From Bacteroides sp. (GTDB lineage Bacteria; Bacteroidota; Bacteroidia; Bacteroidales; Bacteroidaceae), in NCBI GenBank assembly GCA_022648295.1, contig JALCME010000010.1, forward strand, positions 62,001 through 126,000: a DNA stretch of 64,000 nt, read 5' to 3'. The stretch's first letter is position 1. The number at the start of each line of letters is the position of its first letter. Below the pieces are notes generated by a model. The model had not been told where the DNA came from. It worked only from the letters and a program-made list of their open reading frames with translations, and searched no databases. Positions 1 to 9,601 of the stretch are shown one piece after another. Position numbers and translations under genes: made by a program.

Positions 1-946
1 CGATACCACTGTTATGATTTACCTGTGCCTCCGTTTTCTGTTCAGGAACGGCTTCCCGCTCGGTTTCAGCTTTCTGCACTACCTCTTTCGTCGCGTTCCG
101 ACTTTCATCAAGCACCGTAAGAGAAGCATCCACCGCTTGACGCTTTAAGTTCTCCAACTCCGGCCCATCACCGACAATAACCAGCTCCGCATCATCATAT
201 TCCCCGGCAATCCGGGCAAAAGCATCAATCAACAAATCCACCCGTTTCCACTTGACCAGACGACCAATGTGCAACACTCGCTTTCCAACTTTGGGCAACA
301 AGGACCCGGAAGCCTGCACCAACGCTTTCTCCCTTAATAACGTTTCGGTGTCTGTGGAGTTATAAGTCACATGAATCTGCTCCCTCTCCACTCCATAAGA
401 AGGAAGAATATTATACGCCATCGTGGAATAGTTCAACGTACCCACTGCATCGGCATAGCAATACTTGCGAAGTAGTGCGGTGATCCATTGCCGAAGGTAA
501 AACCCGGTGCCGACACTCAGCAGGCGCATCTGTTCATCATACATGGGATGCTCACTGAAATACTCCCGGATATTCCCGTAAGGAGGAGTTTGAAAAGGTA
601 TTTCCCGAATAACCAACCGTGCACCGCAAATTCTCATCGCCTTACGCAAAGCCGGCTGAAAGAAAACCTGTAAGAAATAAGGCCAACCCAGAACAACAAG
701 ATCAGGGCATTCCTCTTTAACAAGATCAGGAAGGGAAGGATAAGCATTTTTACCGTAAAACATGCGTTTCTCCTGTGCATAGAGGTGTTTATAAGTACCT
801 CCCTGTACCATCTTAACACCTTTGCCTATGGTTCCGTTCCCTTTTTCCGGAACAACGACCACCACTTCCACCCCTTTTCGATGCAACCTTTCTAACAAGG
901 CATCAAGATAATGGGGTATTCCACCGAACGTAAACAATACTTTCAT
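1..946 (-). CDS. GT4-type glycosyltransferase, 3' end outside window
   Basis: The frame stays open from the ATG at 946 down to the left edge (about 315 residues seen). The nucleotide-sugar-binding half is recognisable: GRLVKWKRVDLLIDAF at about residue 225, then LVIVGDGPELENLKRQA. GT4 enzymes of this kind (GT-B fold) transfer a sugar from a nucleotide donor at the cytoplasmic face during glycan repeat-unit assembly. After GDGPELENLKRQA the usual short link to the next strand is replaced by a Glu/Lys/Gln/Ala-rich stretch of more than 40 residues that runs off the window, so an inserted linker or altered C-terminus is likely. The start lies 2 bp after the stop of the upstream transferase gene, so it is the distal gene seen here of the glycan operon. 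Acceptor and donor cannot be read. Confidence 0.85.
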   Translation of the reverse strand, partial: MKVLFTFGGIPHYLDALLERLHRKGVEVVVVVPEKGNGTIGKGVKMVQGGTYKHLYAQEKRMFYGKNAYPSLPDLVKEECPDLVVLGWPYFLQVFFQPALRKAMRICGARLVIREIPFQTPPYGNIREYFSEHPMYDEQMRLLSVGTGFYLRQWITALLRKYCYADAVGTLNYSTMAYNILPSYGVEREQIHVTYNSTDTETLLREKALVQASGSLLPKVGKRVLHIGRLVKWKRVDLLIDAFARIAGEYDDAELVIVGDGPELENLKRQAVDASLTVLDESRNATKEVVQKAETEREAVPEQKTEAQVNHNSGI

Positions 947-948
947 AA

Positions 949-2076
949 CTAAAGACGAATTATTTCATTAAGGCAAGTTTTCAACTTCCCAATATGATGA
1001 TCACTGGCATATTCCGCAAGTCCTTCGGGCGACGGAGCACCTTCCCGGCACAAATGGATAACGGCATCCTTACAAGCCACCGCATCTCCTTCGGGTATAG
1101 CTATACCCGTACCGTAAGCCATAACCCGTTTACCCATACATTCTCCCTGACTGACGATAATTGGCTTCCCAAAAGCCGCAGCTTTGGTCAATAGGTTACT
1201 GCTCCCCGTAAACCCGTTATAAGCGGCAAACACCACATCACCCGCCATGACCAAGGCATTAAAACAAGCCTCATCGGGTATCTGTTCCAAAGAAAAGAGA
1301 CAATTACTGCGCGAAGCCTGAACCCTTTCCAATTCTCCGGTCTGAGGTTCAGAAAGCCATGATTTACCAGCCATGAGGAAGAAGTATTCGTCCTCGGGCA
1401 ACAGCTGAACAGTACGTAGCAGCAGGTCTATTCCTTTACGGGACCCCAGCGAACCCAAAAGAGCAACAATCTTCCGGCCTCTTGCACGTTCTCTCAAAAG
1501 ATGAAGTAGAGAATAGGAATCATCAGGGGCGGACAAGTCGGCAAAGTCGGGGAAACGTAGTATGCGGGGTTGAAACGCTTTCAGCGAATCAATGGAATAT
1601 TCATTCAGAACGCCTATTCCTTTGCAGAGGGAACTGCGAAGAAAGGGACGGACATCGGGCACCCCCGGTTTATAAGGAGGGAGCGCAGACTGTACCAGAA
1701 GTCCGCTCCACGAATAAGGCAGCAAACGGTAAAAAAGTCCGGGCAGGGACAATGTAGGCAACATATCGTCAAGACAGGGAAAATAAGCAAGATCGGGGTG
1801 GAAATCAAACAACTGCCTGCGTAATGCCGCAAGATTCCGTAAACGGATTATTGCATTCTCCAAAACAACAAGCTTCTTCCTGAAAGGCTTTCCTATCGGC
1901 AAAGGGAGCAACGGGCGCACGGTTATCTCACTAAAGGCGGCAACATCCCCCGTCCCTGATTCCCGGGGAGCAAGAAGAAGCACCTCATGCCCCAGACTTG
2001 CCCAGGCACGGGTAAATTCCCTGTAATAAGTCTCCCGATGCCCGGAGACAGAGCAATCCACTACTGCTATTTTCAT
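949..2076 (-). CDS. Glycosyltransferase (GT4/GT1-like)
   Basis: A 375-residue cytoplasmic GT-B transferase. The N-terminus has the SGHRETYYREF loop after the first beta strand. The donor-binding half shows LLGSLGSRKGIDLLL near residue 210 and FTGSSNLLTKAAAFGKPI near 295, the usual location of the sugar-nucleotide-contacting loop. The canonical E-x7-E glutamates are not clearly present, so it is a divergent member. Its start overlaps the stop of the preceding transferase gene by 4 bp (ATGA), consistent with translational coupling. It probably adds one sugar of the repeat unit; the specificity cannot be told from sequence. Confidence 0.82.
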   Translation of the reverse strand: MKIAVVDCSVSGHRETYYREFTRAWASLGHEVLLLAPRESGTGDVAAFSEITVRPLLPLPIGKPFRKKLVVLENAIIRLRNLAALRRQLFDFHPDLAYFPCLDDMLPTLSLPGLFYRLLPYSWSGLLVQSALPPYKPGVPDVRPFLRSSLCKGIGVLNEYSIDSLKAFQPRILRFPDFADLSAPDDSYSLLHLLRERARGRKIVALLGSLGSRKGIDLLLRTVQLLPEDEYFFLMAGKSWLSEPQTGELERVQASRSNCLFSLEQIPDEACFNALVMAGDVVFAAYNGFTGSSNLLTKAAAFGKPIIVSQGECMGKRVMAYGTGIAIPEGDAVACKDAVIHLCREGAPSPEGLAEYASDHHIGKLKTCLNEIIRL

Positions 2077-3245
2077 TTCTTTATAGCTTGAAGATAAATT
2101 TCTTTCAGTTTCTCTCCCGCCTGCGCAAAGTCGAAACGTTCGGCAACAGACTCACGGATACGTTCCTTATCAAACTGCTCATAGGTATCATACAGCAAAC
2201 GCATCTTTTCGGCAAGCGCTTTTACATCTCCGGGTTGGATAAGGAAGCCGCTTTCCGGAGTAATAATATCTTCCGGTCCGCCGCAAACAGTACCGATGGC
2301 AGGCATCCCGGTAGCCAATGCTTCTATAAAGACAATACCGAATGTTTCAGCATAAGACGCCAGAACGAAAGCATCACAAGTCGCCAACAACCGGGCCACC
2401 TGATCACGGGGTAACCTTCCAGTCAGACTCACTTGCTCTTCCAAATGCAAAGAAGCAATTTTGTTCCGTAAGTTCTCTTCTTCTTCCCCGTCACCAACAA
2501 CGAGGAGTGATACCCCGCGCTGACCGTGGAAACTTTGATCAAAAGCATCTATCAACTCGGCAAAACCTTTGCGTTTCCCTAAATTGCCTACGCTTACAAA
2601 AACAAATTTCTTTTCTTTCTCCGTCCGGTGATCTGCTTGGTGAAAAGTACTCATATCCACAAAGTTGGGCAGAACCATTGCCTTTTCAGGACGATCAAGA
2701 TAACTCTGAAGGTTATCCTTCAGCAAACTCCCGACACAAAGCACCTTCCGGGCATTCTTATAGGCGGTTCTCAATGTAGCCGCCTGCCGTGGAGACACCG
2801 TTCCCGCATTAATGGAGGAAGCATGTTCCGTCACCACATACGGAATGCCATAGCACTTATACACCAAGTTTGCAGCATACCCGGCCCAAGTTCCGAAATG
2901 GGCATGTATCACATCCGGCTTACCGTACCGACGGATATAAGACCGTACCAATATCAGGGTCAGCAACGACCAGATAATTCCCCCGATTCGGGTTGACAAT
3001 TTAGGATTCCAGGCATGCATGCGTAGCGTAACGAAACTTCCATTGTCCTCAGCCGTTATCTGAAAATGACTTTCCTTGCGGAACACCTTCCAGGTACATT
3101 CTTTCCGTAGGCGCTGCTCCGTATAGACCAGTCCCACACGACATCCCGAACGGACTATTTGCATGGCCTGTTCATAGAACATATATCCCCTATGGGAAGG
3201 AGCTCCTTTTTCGGGATAGTACATCGGAAGTATCAATACATGCAT
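2073..3245 (-). CDS. Glycosyltransferase family 4
   Basis: A 390-residue GT4 enzyme with a complete two-domain outline. The N-terminal acceptor domain includes PDVIHAHFGTWAGY near residue 110. The donor domain has VSVGNLGKRKGFAELIDAF near 225, VVGDGEEEENLR near 255, and the E-x7-E-like region FGIVFIEALATGMPAIGT near 305. It retains the glutamates expected of a retaining GT4 enzyme. It sits between the branching transferase (6 bp upstream) and the next transferase (4-bp overlap). The cluster and the cytosolic fold imply assembly of a lipid-linked glycan; the sugar is unknown. Confidence 0.9.
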   Translation of the reverse strand: MHVLILPMYYPEKGAPSHRGYMFYEQAMQIVRSGCRVGLVYTEQRLRKECTWKVFRKESHFQITAEDNGSFVTLRMHAWNPKLSTRIGGIIWSLLTLILVRSYIRRYGKPDVIHAHFGTWAGYAANLVYKCYGIPYVVTEHASSINAGTVSPRQAATLRTAYKNARKVLCVGSLLKDNLQSYLDRPEKAMVLPNFVDMSTFHQADHRTEKEKKFVFVSVGNLGKRKGFAELIDAFDQSFHGQRGVSLLVVGDGEEEENLRNKIASLHLEEQVSLTGRLPRDQVARLLATCDAFVLASYAETFGIVFIEALATGMPAIGTVCGGPEDIITPESGFLIQPGDVKALAEKMRLLYDTYEQFDKERIRESVAERFDFAQAGEKLKEIYLQAIKK

Positions 3246-3251
3246 TTACCT

Positions 3252-4163
3252 CTATATTTTAGTAGTACGTAATTTCTCAATCGCTTCAACCAACCCATCG
3301 GAGAGTCCGCTCACCACTTTGCGGCAAAACAGTTTGCCGGACTGCTGCAACACCGGCAGATCTTCCAATGTCATGGTCTTTATCTCTCTCCCGTAAACAA
3401 TGTAGTGCAAAGGGGTCAACCCGGACAAGCCCGGATACTCGCCTTCATAAAGCAAAGCCTGTTTTGCAAAAGGAGAATTAAAGACAAGGGTTTGTATGCA
3501 AAGCTCACTGGGCACAAAACTGGTTTTAAAGTAGCGCACCATCTCCTTTTCGGTACATAGTTTTTCATAGACATAACGGGCACAAGGCAACGTAAGCGCC
3601 CAATAATCCGAACCGAAATAAACATCCGCCTCTTTGCCATCCAGAGCCACCACCGCACGCTTCTTCACAGGCAGCACTTTCAACAAGTTCCGTGAAGCTA
3701 CAATAAATTTGTTCTTCCACCAAAGATTCCTCCACTTTAAATCTCTGAACAAATGATAGTTAACAATCTTTCCCTGTTGATAGGCATTGGAGGAGCGCGT
3801 CAGATTCATACCCATGATAAACTCCGTATCTTTGTGTTCTTGAAAAAAACAGTGAAGGTGCTCATTGGACCAAAGCGGATAGTCCTGACCGCTAAGGCAT
3901 ACCACCCGGTCATAATTCACTCCACTACGAAGCACCGCCGCCAACAGTTCCTTCTGATATTCCACTTGTTCCCAGCCTCCCCAACTGACCCAATGTCTCG
4001 GAACAAAGGTCACCCGGTCTTTTAGAAGCTCTTTAAACGGACGCATATCTGCTTTAAGGTCAATGTGAACATAGAAATCGGCATTAAAATCCAATGCCTC
4101 AATCAGACGTACCAAATGAGGTGCATCCCGATATGCTGATAGAATATAAGCTATGCGATACAT
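3252..4163 (-). CDS. Core-2/I-branching-like beta-1,6-N-acetylglucosaminyltransferase (GT14)
   Basis: About 303 residues. I start it at the ATG at 4163 because an AGAAAGGGAA ribosome-binding site precedes it; the ATG 75 bp further upstream would run into the preceding gene. The N-terminus ILSAYRDAPHLVRLIEAL, the following YVHIDLKAD, the VSWGGWEQVEYQKELLAAVL block and VVCLSGQDYPL match the order of conserved blocks in the branch family, whose eukaryotic members add beta-1,6-GlcNAc branches. Bacterial members occur in capsule and O-antigen clusters, where the transferred sugar varies. It is 15 bp downstream of the GT23-like gene. Confidence 0.85.
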   Translation of the reverse strand: MYRIAYILSAYRDAPHLVRLIEALDFNADFYVHIDLKADMRPFKELLKDRVTFVPRHWVSWGGWEQVEYQKELLAAVLRSGVNYDRVVCLSGQDYPLWSNEHLHCFFQEHKDTEFIMGMNLTRSSNAYQQGKIVNYHLFRDLKWRNLWWKNKFIVASRNLLKVLPVKKRAVVALDGKEADVYFGSDYWALTLPCARYVYEKLCTEKEMVRYFKTSFVPSELCIQTLVFNSPFAKQALLYEGEYPGLSGLTPLHYIVYGREIKTMTLEDLPVLQQSGKLFCRKVVSGLSDGLVEAIEKLRTTKI

Positions 4164-4177
4164 CACTGTTCCCTTTC

Positions 4178-5200
4178 TCAATTTATACCTAAGGTTGAAC
4201 CTTCCAATAACCTTTTCGTACCGTCCGCTTCCCAACAAACCTCCGGCATATACATAAAGAGGAATACGCTGGGGTTGGACGTCCGGGTCCCTATATATAA
4301 GGAAGCACGGGTCAAAATATCCATGGAAGCAAAGAAACGGATCATCCGCTTCCTCAAATAGTCCTTATCGTTCTGTACAAAAGCCGTATGATAATACCCC
4401 TGTTCGGATTCCTGACACAGACTAAACCAATGATACTGACCGTAACTCTTTTCCAGTTTTTCCATAATACGGTAATCATCCGTGAGCACAAATACATCCT
4501 TCACCTCAGGATGTTGCGAAAAAGCACTGATATAAATATCCACAGGCAATAAATCGGACTCAATAAACTTATCGCCACCACGAATCTGACAGCCGGCATA
4601 AGTATCGGGAAGCACTATGGAAGCGGTAATCGCCTCAACTTCAGCACTTGTTTCAACATTAAAATTCCACGTCAGTTCCGCTAACTTTTGAAGGGCATCC
4701 GTTAAATTACCATCAATTCCCAACTCAGGTATCCGGTAACGGCCATTGGCCTTTAATAAAAGCAACTGCGGCCAAATATCCTGCATGTAATAATCAACAT
4801 GTTTATAACGCTTATAAACCAGCAAGATCAGATTGATAAAATAACGCTTTAGTTTCCGGGTTAACAAGTTCATGGAACGCTGTTTCCTGAATAGCCTCCA
4901 GGTTGTCTTCCAATCGCCAACGGGACGTTGATTGAAATACTTATTCAGCACACCACCTTCCTCTTCACAGAAAGGCTGGAAATAATCGCTCCAACCTTTG
5001 TCATAAGCAAAATTGGCATCGGCGGAATATAGCGTAAACTTAATATGATGAATAAGACAATACAACATCCCCAGCAACATCATATTGTATTCGGAGAAGA
5101 AGCCAGCACTTGCACCGATATGAAAAACACATTTCTTCTTAAAGGAGCCATTCAACTCCAGATAAGCTTTCAAGAGCTTTATTTGATCCTCCTGTTTCAT
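4178..5200 (-). CDS. Putative GT23/O-fucosyltransferase-superfamily glycosyltransferase
   Basis: 340 residues from the ATG at 5200, chosen because it overlaps the flippase stop as ATGA; an ATG 39 bp upstream is less likely. I recognise it only by motifs: GCQIRGGDKFIESD (compare the HxRRxDK signature of NodZ/alpha-1,6-fucosyltransferases), VFVLTDDYRIMEKL (their LATDD block) and YIGTRTSNPSVFLFMYMP (the glycine-serine-asparagine block near the C-terminus). The N-terminal FHIGASAGFFSEYNMML loop fits a GT-B start. The family transfers fucose from GDP-fucose in known cases. Donor and acceptor here are unproven; it could also be an orphan glycan-cluster protein of the same fold. Confidence 0.6.
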   Translation of the reverse strand: MKQEDQIKLLKAYLELNGSFKKKCVFHIGASAGFFSEYNMMLLGMLYCLIHHIKFTLYSADANFAYDKGWSDYFQPFCEEEGGVLNKYFNQRPVGDWKTTWRLFRKQRSMNLLTRKLKRYFINLILLVYKRYKHVDYYMQDIWPQLLLLKANGRYRIPELGIDGNLTDALQKLAELTWNFNVETSAEVEAITASIVLPDTYAGCQIRGGDKFIESDLLPVDIYISAFSQHPEVKDVFVLTDDYRIMEKLEKSYGQYHWFSLCQESEQGYYHTAFVQNDKDYLRKRMIRFFASMDILTRASLYIGTRTSNPSVFLFMYMPEVCWEADGTKRLLEGSTLGIN

Positions 5201-6645
5201 GAGCGTTTTTTCAGTTTCTCCCGTGCAAAGGTCATACATTCATTCAGAATCACGGACTTACCCAATTTCATCACCACAAAATACAATACAGCTGCTATGA
5301 TGATTTTGGCTATAATAAGGAAGTAATAATTAGTGATTGATAAAGTCAGGTAGTAAGTCACCCCCAAGATAAGGCAAGTACATCCCAAATAAGGAAGAAT
5401 ACCCTTAAAAGCAGCTCGATATGGGAAATGCACGAGCCGGTTAATAATGATTTGCCAGGTTATGAGTAGCAACACATACCCCAAAACATTAGCCAGTACC
5501 ATCCAGAGAATGCCAAACCGGAACATGAAAAAGGCAATGCCCACCTGTAAAGCTCCAAAGATCAGGTTGGTCCAGAAATAAATATCCGAACGCCCCTGAC
5601 TGATCACCACCTGAAAATAAAGATTAATGATAGGCCATATCGCCCCGAAGAAACACAGCAGTTGAAGAATGGGAACCGACGGGAGCCATTTCTCCCCTAC
5701 GGCAATTACTATCAATTCTTTCGAAACGAAAGCAAGTCCCAATAAAGCGGGAAAGGAAATGAAGCTGGTAAAGGCAAGCATCTTTTTCAGTGCTCTGATC
5801 CGCCTTTCATTATCCTCACCTATCTGAACGAAAACCGGTTGGGCGATATTATTTATCATCCCCCCGATAGTCTGTTGCCCCATCGACATCCACTTATTCC
5901 CCTGGGTATAGTAGCCCACATCCAGCGGAGTATAAAACCGCCCGAGTATGGCGGAAAAAATATTGCCGTTTACCTGATTGATGATGTTGGTAAGAAACAG
6001 TTTGAAACTAAACCGGTACATTCCTCTCAGCGGATGGAACCAGAGACGGAAAGTAGGACGCCAACTGGAATAATGCCACCTTAAAAGAGTCATACAGGTA
6101 ATATAACTCACATTCTGGCTGGCAATACCCCAATAGCCCATTCCGTTAAAAGCCATGGTCAGCCCGATGCTACCGGACACAACCAAGGATATAATACTGA
6201 TTTTGGAAATCTCCTTTACTTGCAGATTCTTAAAAAGGAGAGCATTGTGGGCGATACCCGTGCTCGTGATGAGAAAGCCCAGAAAGAGAAAACGGGAAAG
6301 CGGAATAAGCTTTGGATTATTAAAGAAACCCGCAATCAATGGTGCGCAGAAAAAAAGAATCACATACATCGTTATTCCGGCCAGCGTACTAAACCAGAAA
6401 ACGGCATTGTAATCTTCGTGCTTGATCTCTTTTTTATTGGTCAGGGCAGCGGTGAACCCACTGTCCTGAATAGTAGAAGCTATCGCAGAAAAGATAGCCA
6501 GCATGCCTACCGTCCCGTAATCGTCCGCATTAAGAATACGCGCCAAAAAGATCCCGAAGAAGAGATTCAATAACTGCTGTATACCGTTACTAAATCCTCC
6601 CCAAAATAGACCTTTGGCTGTTTTCTCCTTTAATGATGCTTCCAT
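5197..6645 (-). CDS. Oligosaccharide flippase, Wzx/MOP superfamily
   Basis: 482 residues, almost entirely hydrophobic, with about 12-14 predicted membrane segments and the N-terminal KTAKGLFWGGFSNGIQQLLN typical of the polysaccharide-transporter branch that includes WzxC and TuaB-like proteins. Such proteins flip undecaprenyl-linked oligosaccharide across the inner membrane. It is the first glycan gene after metG (76-bp gap) and its stop overlaps the next gene's start by 4 bp. No polymerase (Wzy) is visible in the window; it may lie beyond the left edge. Confidence 0.9.
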   Translation of the reverse strand: MEASLKEKTAKGLFWGGFSNGIQQLLNLFFGIFLARILNADDYGTVGMLAIFSAIASTIQDSGFTAALTNKKEIKHEDYNAVFWFSTLAGITMYVILFFCAPLIAGFFNNPKLIPLSRFLFLGFLITSTGIAHNALLFKNLQVKEISKISIISLVVSGSIGLTMAFNGMGYWGIASQNVSYITCMTLLRWHYSSWRPTFRLWFHPLRGMYRFSFKLFLTNIINQVNGNIFSAILGRFYTPLDVGYYTQGNKWMSMGQQTIGGMINNIAQPVFVQIGEDNERRIRALKKMLAFTSFISFPALLGLAFVSKELIVIAVGEKWLPSVPILQLLCFFGAIWPIINLYFQVVISQGRSDIYFWTNLIFGALQVGIAFFMFRFGILWMVLANVLGYVLLLITWQIIINRLVHFPYRAAFKGILPYLGCTCLILGVTYYLTLSITNYYFLIIAKIIIAAVLYFVVMKLGKSVILNECMTFAREKLKKRS

Positions 6646-6721
6646 TCAATTAGCTCCCGGAATCTTTGGATTTGACTTACGGTGAACCATCAGTATGCCC
6701 ACGGGTTAACGGTGAGCCTGA

Positions 6722-8761
6722 TTATTTCACTTCACTGCCCGGCTTTACTTCACTCAACGTAGTGACAACAGAAAGCGAGCCGTCGAAATTCTCTGCGGAG
6801 AGAATCATACCTTCGCTTACAATACCTTTCAACTTACGGGGAGCAAGATTGGCTACAAAGCAAACCTGTTTGCCCACCAAATCTTCGGGTTTATAATAAT
6901 GCGCAATGCCACTGACAATCGTTCGGTTCTCCAATCCATCGGCTATTTTAAATTGCAATAACTTATCTGCTTTAGGAACTTTCTGGCACTCCAACACCGT
7001 ACCCACACGGATGTCCAGCTTCATGAAGTCATCAAATGCTATATTTTCACGAATCGGATTGGCCTTATAGTTTGCTTCCTCATTCGCTTTCTTGGTATCG
7101 AGTAATTTCTGCACCTGCTGTTCAACCACATCATCCTCAATCTTTTCGAAGAGCAATTCGGGAGTAGCCAATTGATGACCTGCCGCCAATAAATCGGTGT
7201 GTCCCAGCTCATCCCAATCAAAATGCTCCATGTTCAGCATCTTACGAAGTTTCTCACTGCTGAAGGGAAGGAATGGTTCGAAAGCAATGGCAAGATTAGC
7301 CACCAATTGCAAAGCAATATTCAGGATGGTAGCCACACGCGGCATGTCTGTCTTAGCCAACTTCCACGGTTCAGTATCAGCCAGATACTTGTTACCGATA
7401 CGAGCCAAATTCATCGCCTCTTTTTGAGCATCACGGAACTTAAAGACATCCAACAATTTTTCCACTTCCGCCTTCACGTCGGAGAATTCCTTCAGTGTGT
7501 CGCGGTCATAGTCCGTCAGTTCGTTAACAGCCGGCACTACACAATCAAAGTATTTCTTAGTCAACTGCAACGCACGATTCACAAAGTTTCCGTACACTGC
7601 CACCAGTTCATTATTATTGCGTGCCTGAAAATCCTTCCAAGTAAAATCATTATCCTTCGTTTCCGGTGCATTAGCGGTCAGCACATAACGAAGCACATCC
7701 TGCTTACCCGGGAAATCAGCCAGATACTCATGCAACCATACCGCCCAGTTCCGTGAAGTGGAAATTTTATCTCCCTCCAGGTTCAGGAATTCATTGGCAG
7801 GCACATTATCCGGCAGGATGAAACTGCCTTCCGCTTTCAACATCGCAGGGAATACAATACAGTGGAATACTATATTATCCTTTCCGATAAAATGAATCAA
7901 TCTCGTTTCGGGATCTTTCCACCATGTTTCCCAAGTATCAGGAAGCAATTCTTTGGTATTGCTGATATAACCGATAGGAGCATCAAACCACACATACAGC
8001 ACCTTGCCTTCAGCTCCTTCCACCGGAACGGGGATACCCCACTCCAAATCACGGCTTACCGCACGCGGCTGCAATCCCATGTCCAACCAGCTCTTACACT
8101 GCCCGTAAACATTGGGACGCCATTCTTTATGATCTTCCAGAATCCATTTACGCAACCACTCTTCGTGCCTGTCAAGCGGTAAGTACCAATGCTTCGTTTC
8201 ACGCATCACCGGCTTGCTACCACTAATGGCACTCTTCGGATTAATCAATTCGGTGGGACTCAATGAAGAACCGCACTTTTCACACTGATCTCCATAAGCC
8301 CCTTCCGCATGGCAATAGGGGCATTCACCGGTAATGTAACGGTCGGCAAGGAAAGTCTTGGCTTCCTCATCATAATATTGCATGGAGGTTTTCTCAATGA
8401 ACTCACCTTTCTCATAAAGCTTCTTAAAGAAGTTGGAAGCCACTTCATGATGAGTATCGGAAGTCGTACGGCTGTAAACATCAAAAGAAATACCAAATTC
8501 TTCAAACGATTTCTTAATCAGCGAATGATAACGATCCACCACATCTTGTGGCGTAACTCCCTCCTTACGGGCACGAATCGTGATAGGTACTCCATGCTCA
8601 TCCGATCCTCCCACAAAAAGAACATCCTCTTTTTTTAATCTTAAATAGCGGACATAAATATCAGCTGGCACATAAACCCCGGCCAGATGTCCGATATGAA
8701 CCGGTCCATTTGCATAAGGTAATGCAGACGTCACGGTAGTACGTTTGAATTTCTTTTCCAT
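6722..8761 (-). CDS. metG: Methionyl-tRNA synthetase
   Basis: 679 residues, full length for the MetG type that carries a C-terminal tRNA-binding domain. It has the HIGH motif at residues 22-25, a zinc knuckle with CPYCHAEG and CEKCGSS at about 146-165, the KMSKS loop as KISTS near residue 338, an anticodon-binding helical domain, and an EMAP-like domain (about 575-679, beginning [20 protein letters not shown]). It charges tRNA-Met. A TATCTTTG -7 element lies about 38 bp upstream of the start. Divergent from the HAD gene and followed by the glycan cluster, which may be partly read from the same transcript. Confidence 0.98.
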   Translation of the reverse strand: MEKKFKRTTVTSALPYANGPVHIGHLAGVYVPADIYVRYLRLKKEDVLFVGGSDEHGVPITIRARKEGVTPQDVVDRYHSLIKKSFEEFGISFDVYSRTTSDTHHEVASNFFKKLYEKGEFIEKTSMQYYDEEAKTFLADRYITGECPYCHAEGAYGDQCEKCGSSLSPTELINPKSAISGSKPVMRETKHWYLPLDRHEEWLRKWILEDHKEWRPNVYGQCKSWLDMGLQPRAVSRDLEWGIPVPVEGAEGKVLYVWFDAPIGYISNTKELLPDTWETWWKDPETRLIHFIGKDNIVFHCIVFPAMLKAEGSFILPDNVPANEFLNLEGDKISTSRNWAVWLHEYLADFPGKQDVLRYVLTANAPETKDNDFTWKDFQARNNNELVAVYGNFVNRALQLTKKYFDCVVPAVNELTDYDRDTLKEFSDVKAEVEKLLDVFKFRDAQKEAMNLARIGNKYLADTEPWKLAKTDMPRVATILNIALQLVANLAIAFEPFLPFSSEKLRKMLNMEHFDWDELGHTDLLAAGHQLATPELLFEKIEDDVVEQQVQKLLDTKKANEEANYKANPIRENIAFDDFMKLDIRVGTVLECQKVPKADKLLQFKIADGLENRTIVSGIAHYYKPEDLVGKQVCFVANLAPRKLKGIVSEGMILSAENFDGSLSVVTTLSEVKPGSEVK

Positions 8762-8798
8762 CTATGTATGTCTTTTGTTATGAACGTGTTTTGATGCG

Positions 8799-8806
8799 CA
8801 AAGATA
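8799..8806 (-). promoter_or_regulatory. Bacteroidetes -7 element for metG
   Basis: TATCTTTG on the minus strand matches the TAnnTTTG consensus. It sits about 38 bp upstream of the metG ATG. No convincing -33 TTTG is visible. Confidence 0.5.
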
Positions 8807-8895
8807 GCTGTTTTCTCGCAGAATGCGTTAAAAGCCTTCATGGAATTTGTAAAGGCCAAAGATTATTGCGAATTTTGCATACTAAAAGATAAGAG

Positions 8896-9600
8896 ATGTT
8901 CAATAAAACGAAACACGGCATACAGGTTATAGCCTTTGATGCAGATGACACACTTTGGAGTAACGAACCCTTCTTTCAGGAAGTTGAAAGACAATATACT
9001 GAAATATTAACCTCATACGGAACTCCTAAAGAGATCTCATCCGAATTATTCAAAACGGAAATGGGTAATCTGGAATATCTTGGATACGGTGCAAAAGCTT
9101 TCACCATCTCTATGGTAGAAACAGCCCTACGTGTTAGTCAGAACACCATTCCGGCCTTTCAAATCCAACAAGTCATTCAATTAGGCAAGTCACTATTACA
9201 AATGCCCATTGAACTTCTTCCCGGAGTAGAAAAAACGTTGAAAGAGCTAAAAGAGAAAAGAGACTACAAGCTGGTCGTTGCAACAAAAGGTGATCTATTG
9301 GATCAAGAGCGTAAACTACAACGTTCGGGCCTAAGTTCTTACTTCGACCACATTGAAATCATGTCCGACAAAACAGAGAAGGAATACCGCCGTCTATTAA
9401 AGACATTACAAATTGCTCCGGGAGCATTCCTTATGGTTGGCAACTCCCTAAGATCAGACATCCAACCAATATTAAACATCGGTGGATATTGCGTTCACAT
9501 CCCCTTTAAAGTGATGTGGAAGCATGAAATTGTGGAATCCTTCACCCATCCACGACTTAAACAGATAAAGCATTTGAACGAATTGCTCACATGGTTTTGA
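8896..9600 (+). CDS. HAD-superfamily hydrolase
   Basis: 234 residues. The catalytic loop IAFDADDTLW (nucleophile Asp15, general acid Asp17) begins the protein, VVATKGDLLDQE near residue 135 carries motif II (Thr), and a lysine follows in the TEKEYRR region. MVGNSLRSDIQP near 180 is motif IV, with its Asp. These define a cytosolic phosphohydrolase of the HAD fold with a helical cap between residues 20 and 100. The substrate cannot be told. Transcribed away from metG and convergent with the amidotransferase gene, whose stop is 1 bp away. Confidence 0.9.
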   Translation: MFNKTKHGIQVIAFDADDTLWSNEPFFQEVERQYTEILTSYGTPKEISSELFKTEMGNLEYLGYGAKAFTISMVETALRVSQNTIPAFQIQQVIQLGKSLLQMPIELLPGVEKTLKELKEKRDYKLVVATKGDLLDQERKLQRSGLSSYFDHIEIMSDKTEKEYRRLLKTLQIAPGAFLMVGNSLRSDIQPILNIGGYCVHIPFKVMWKHEIVESFTHPRLKQIKHLNELLTWF

Positions 9601-9601
9601 T

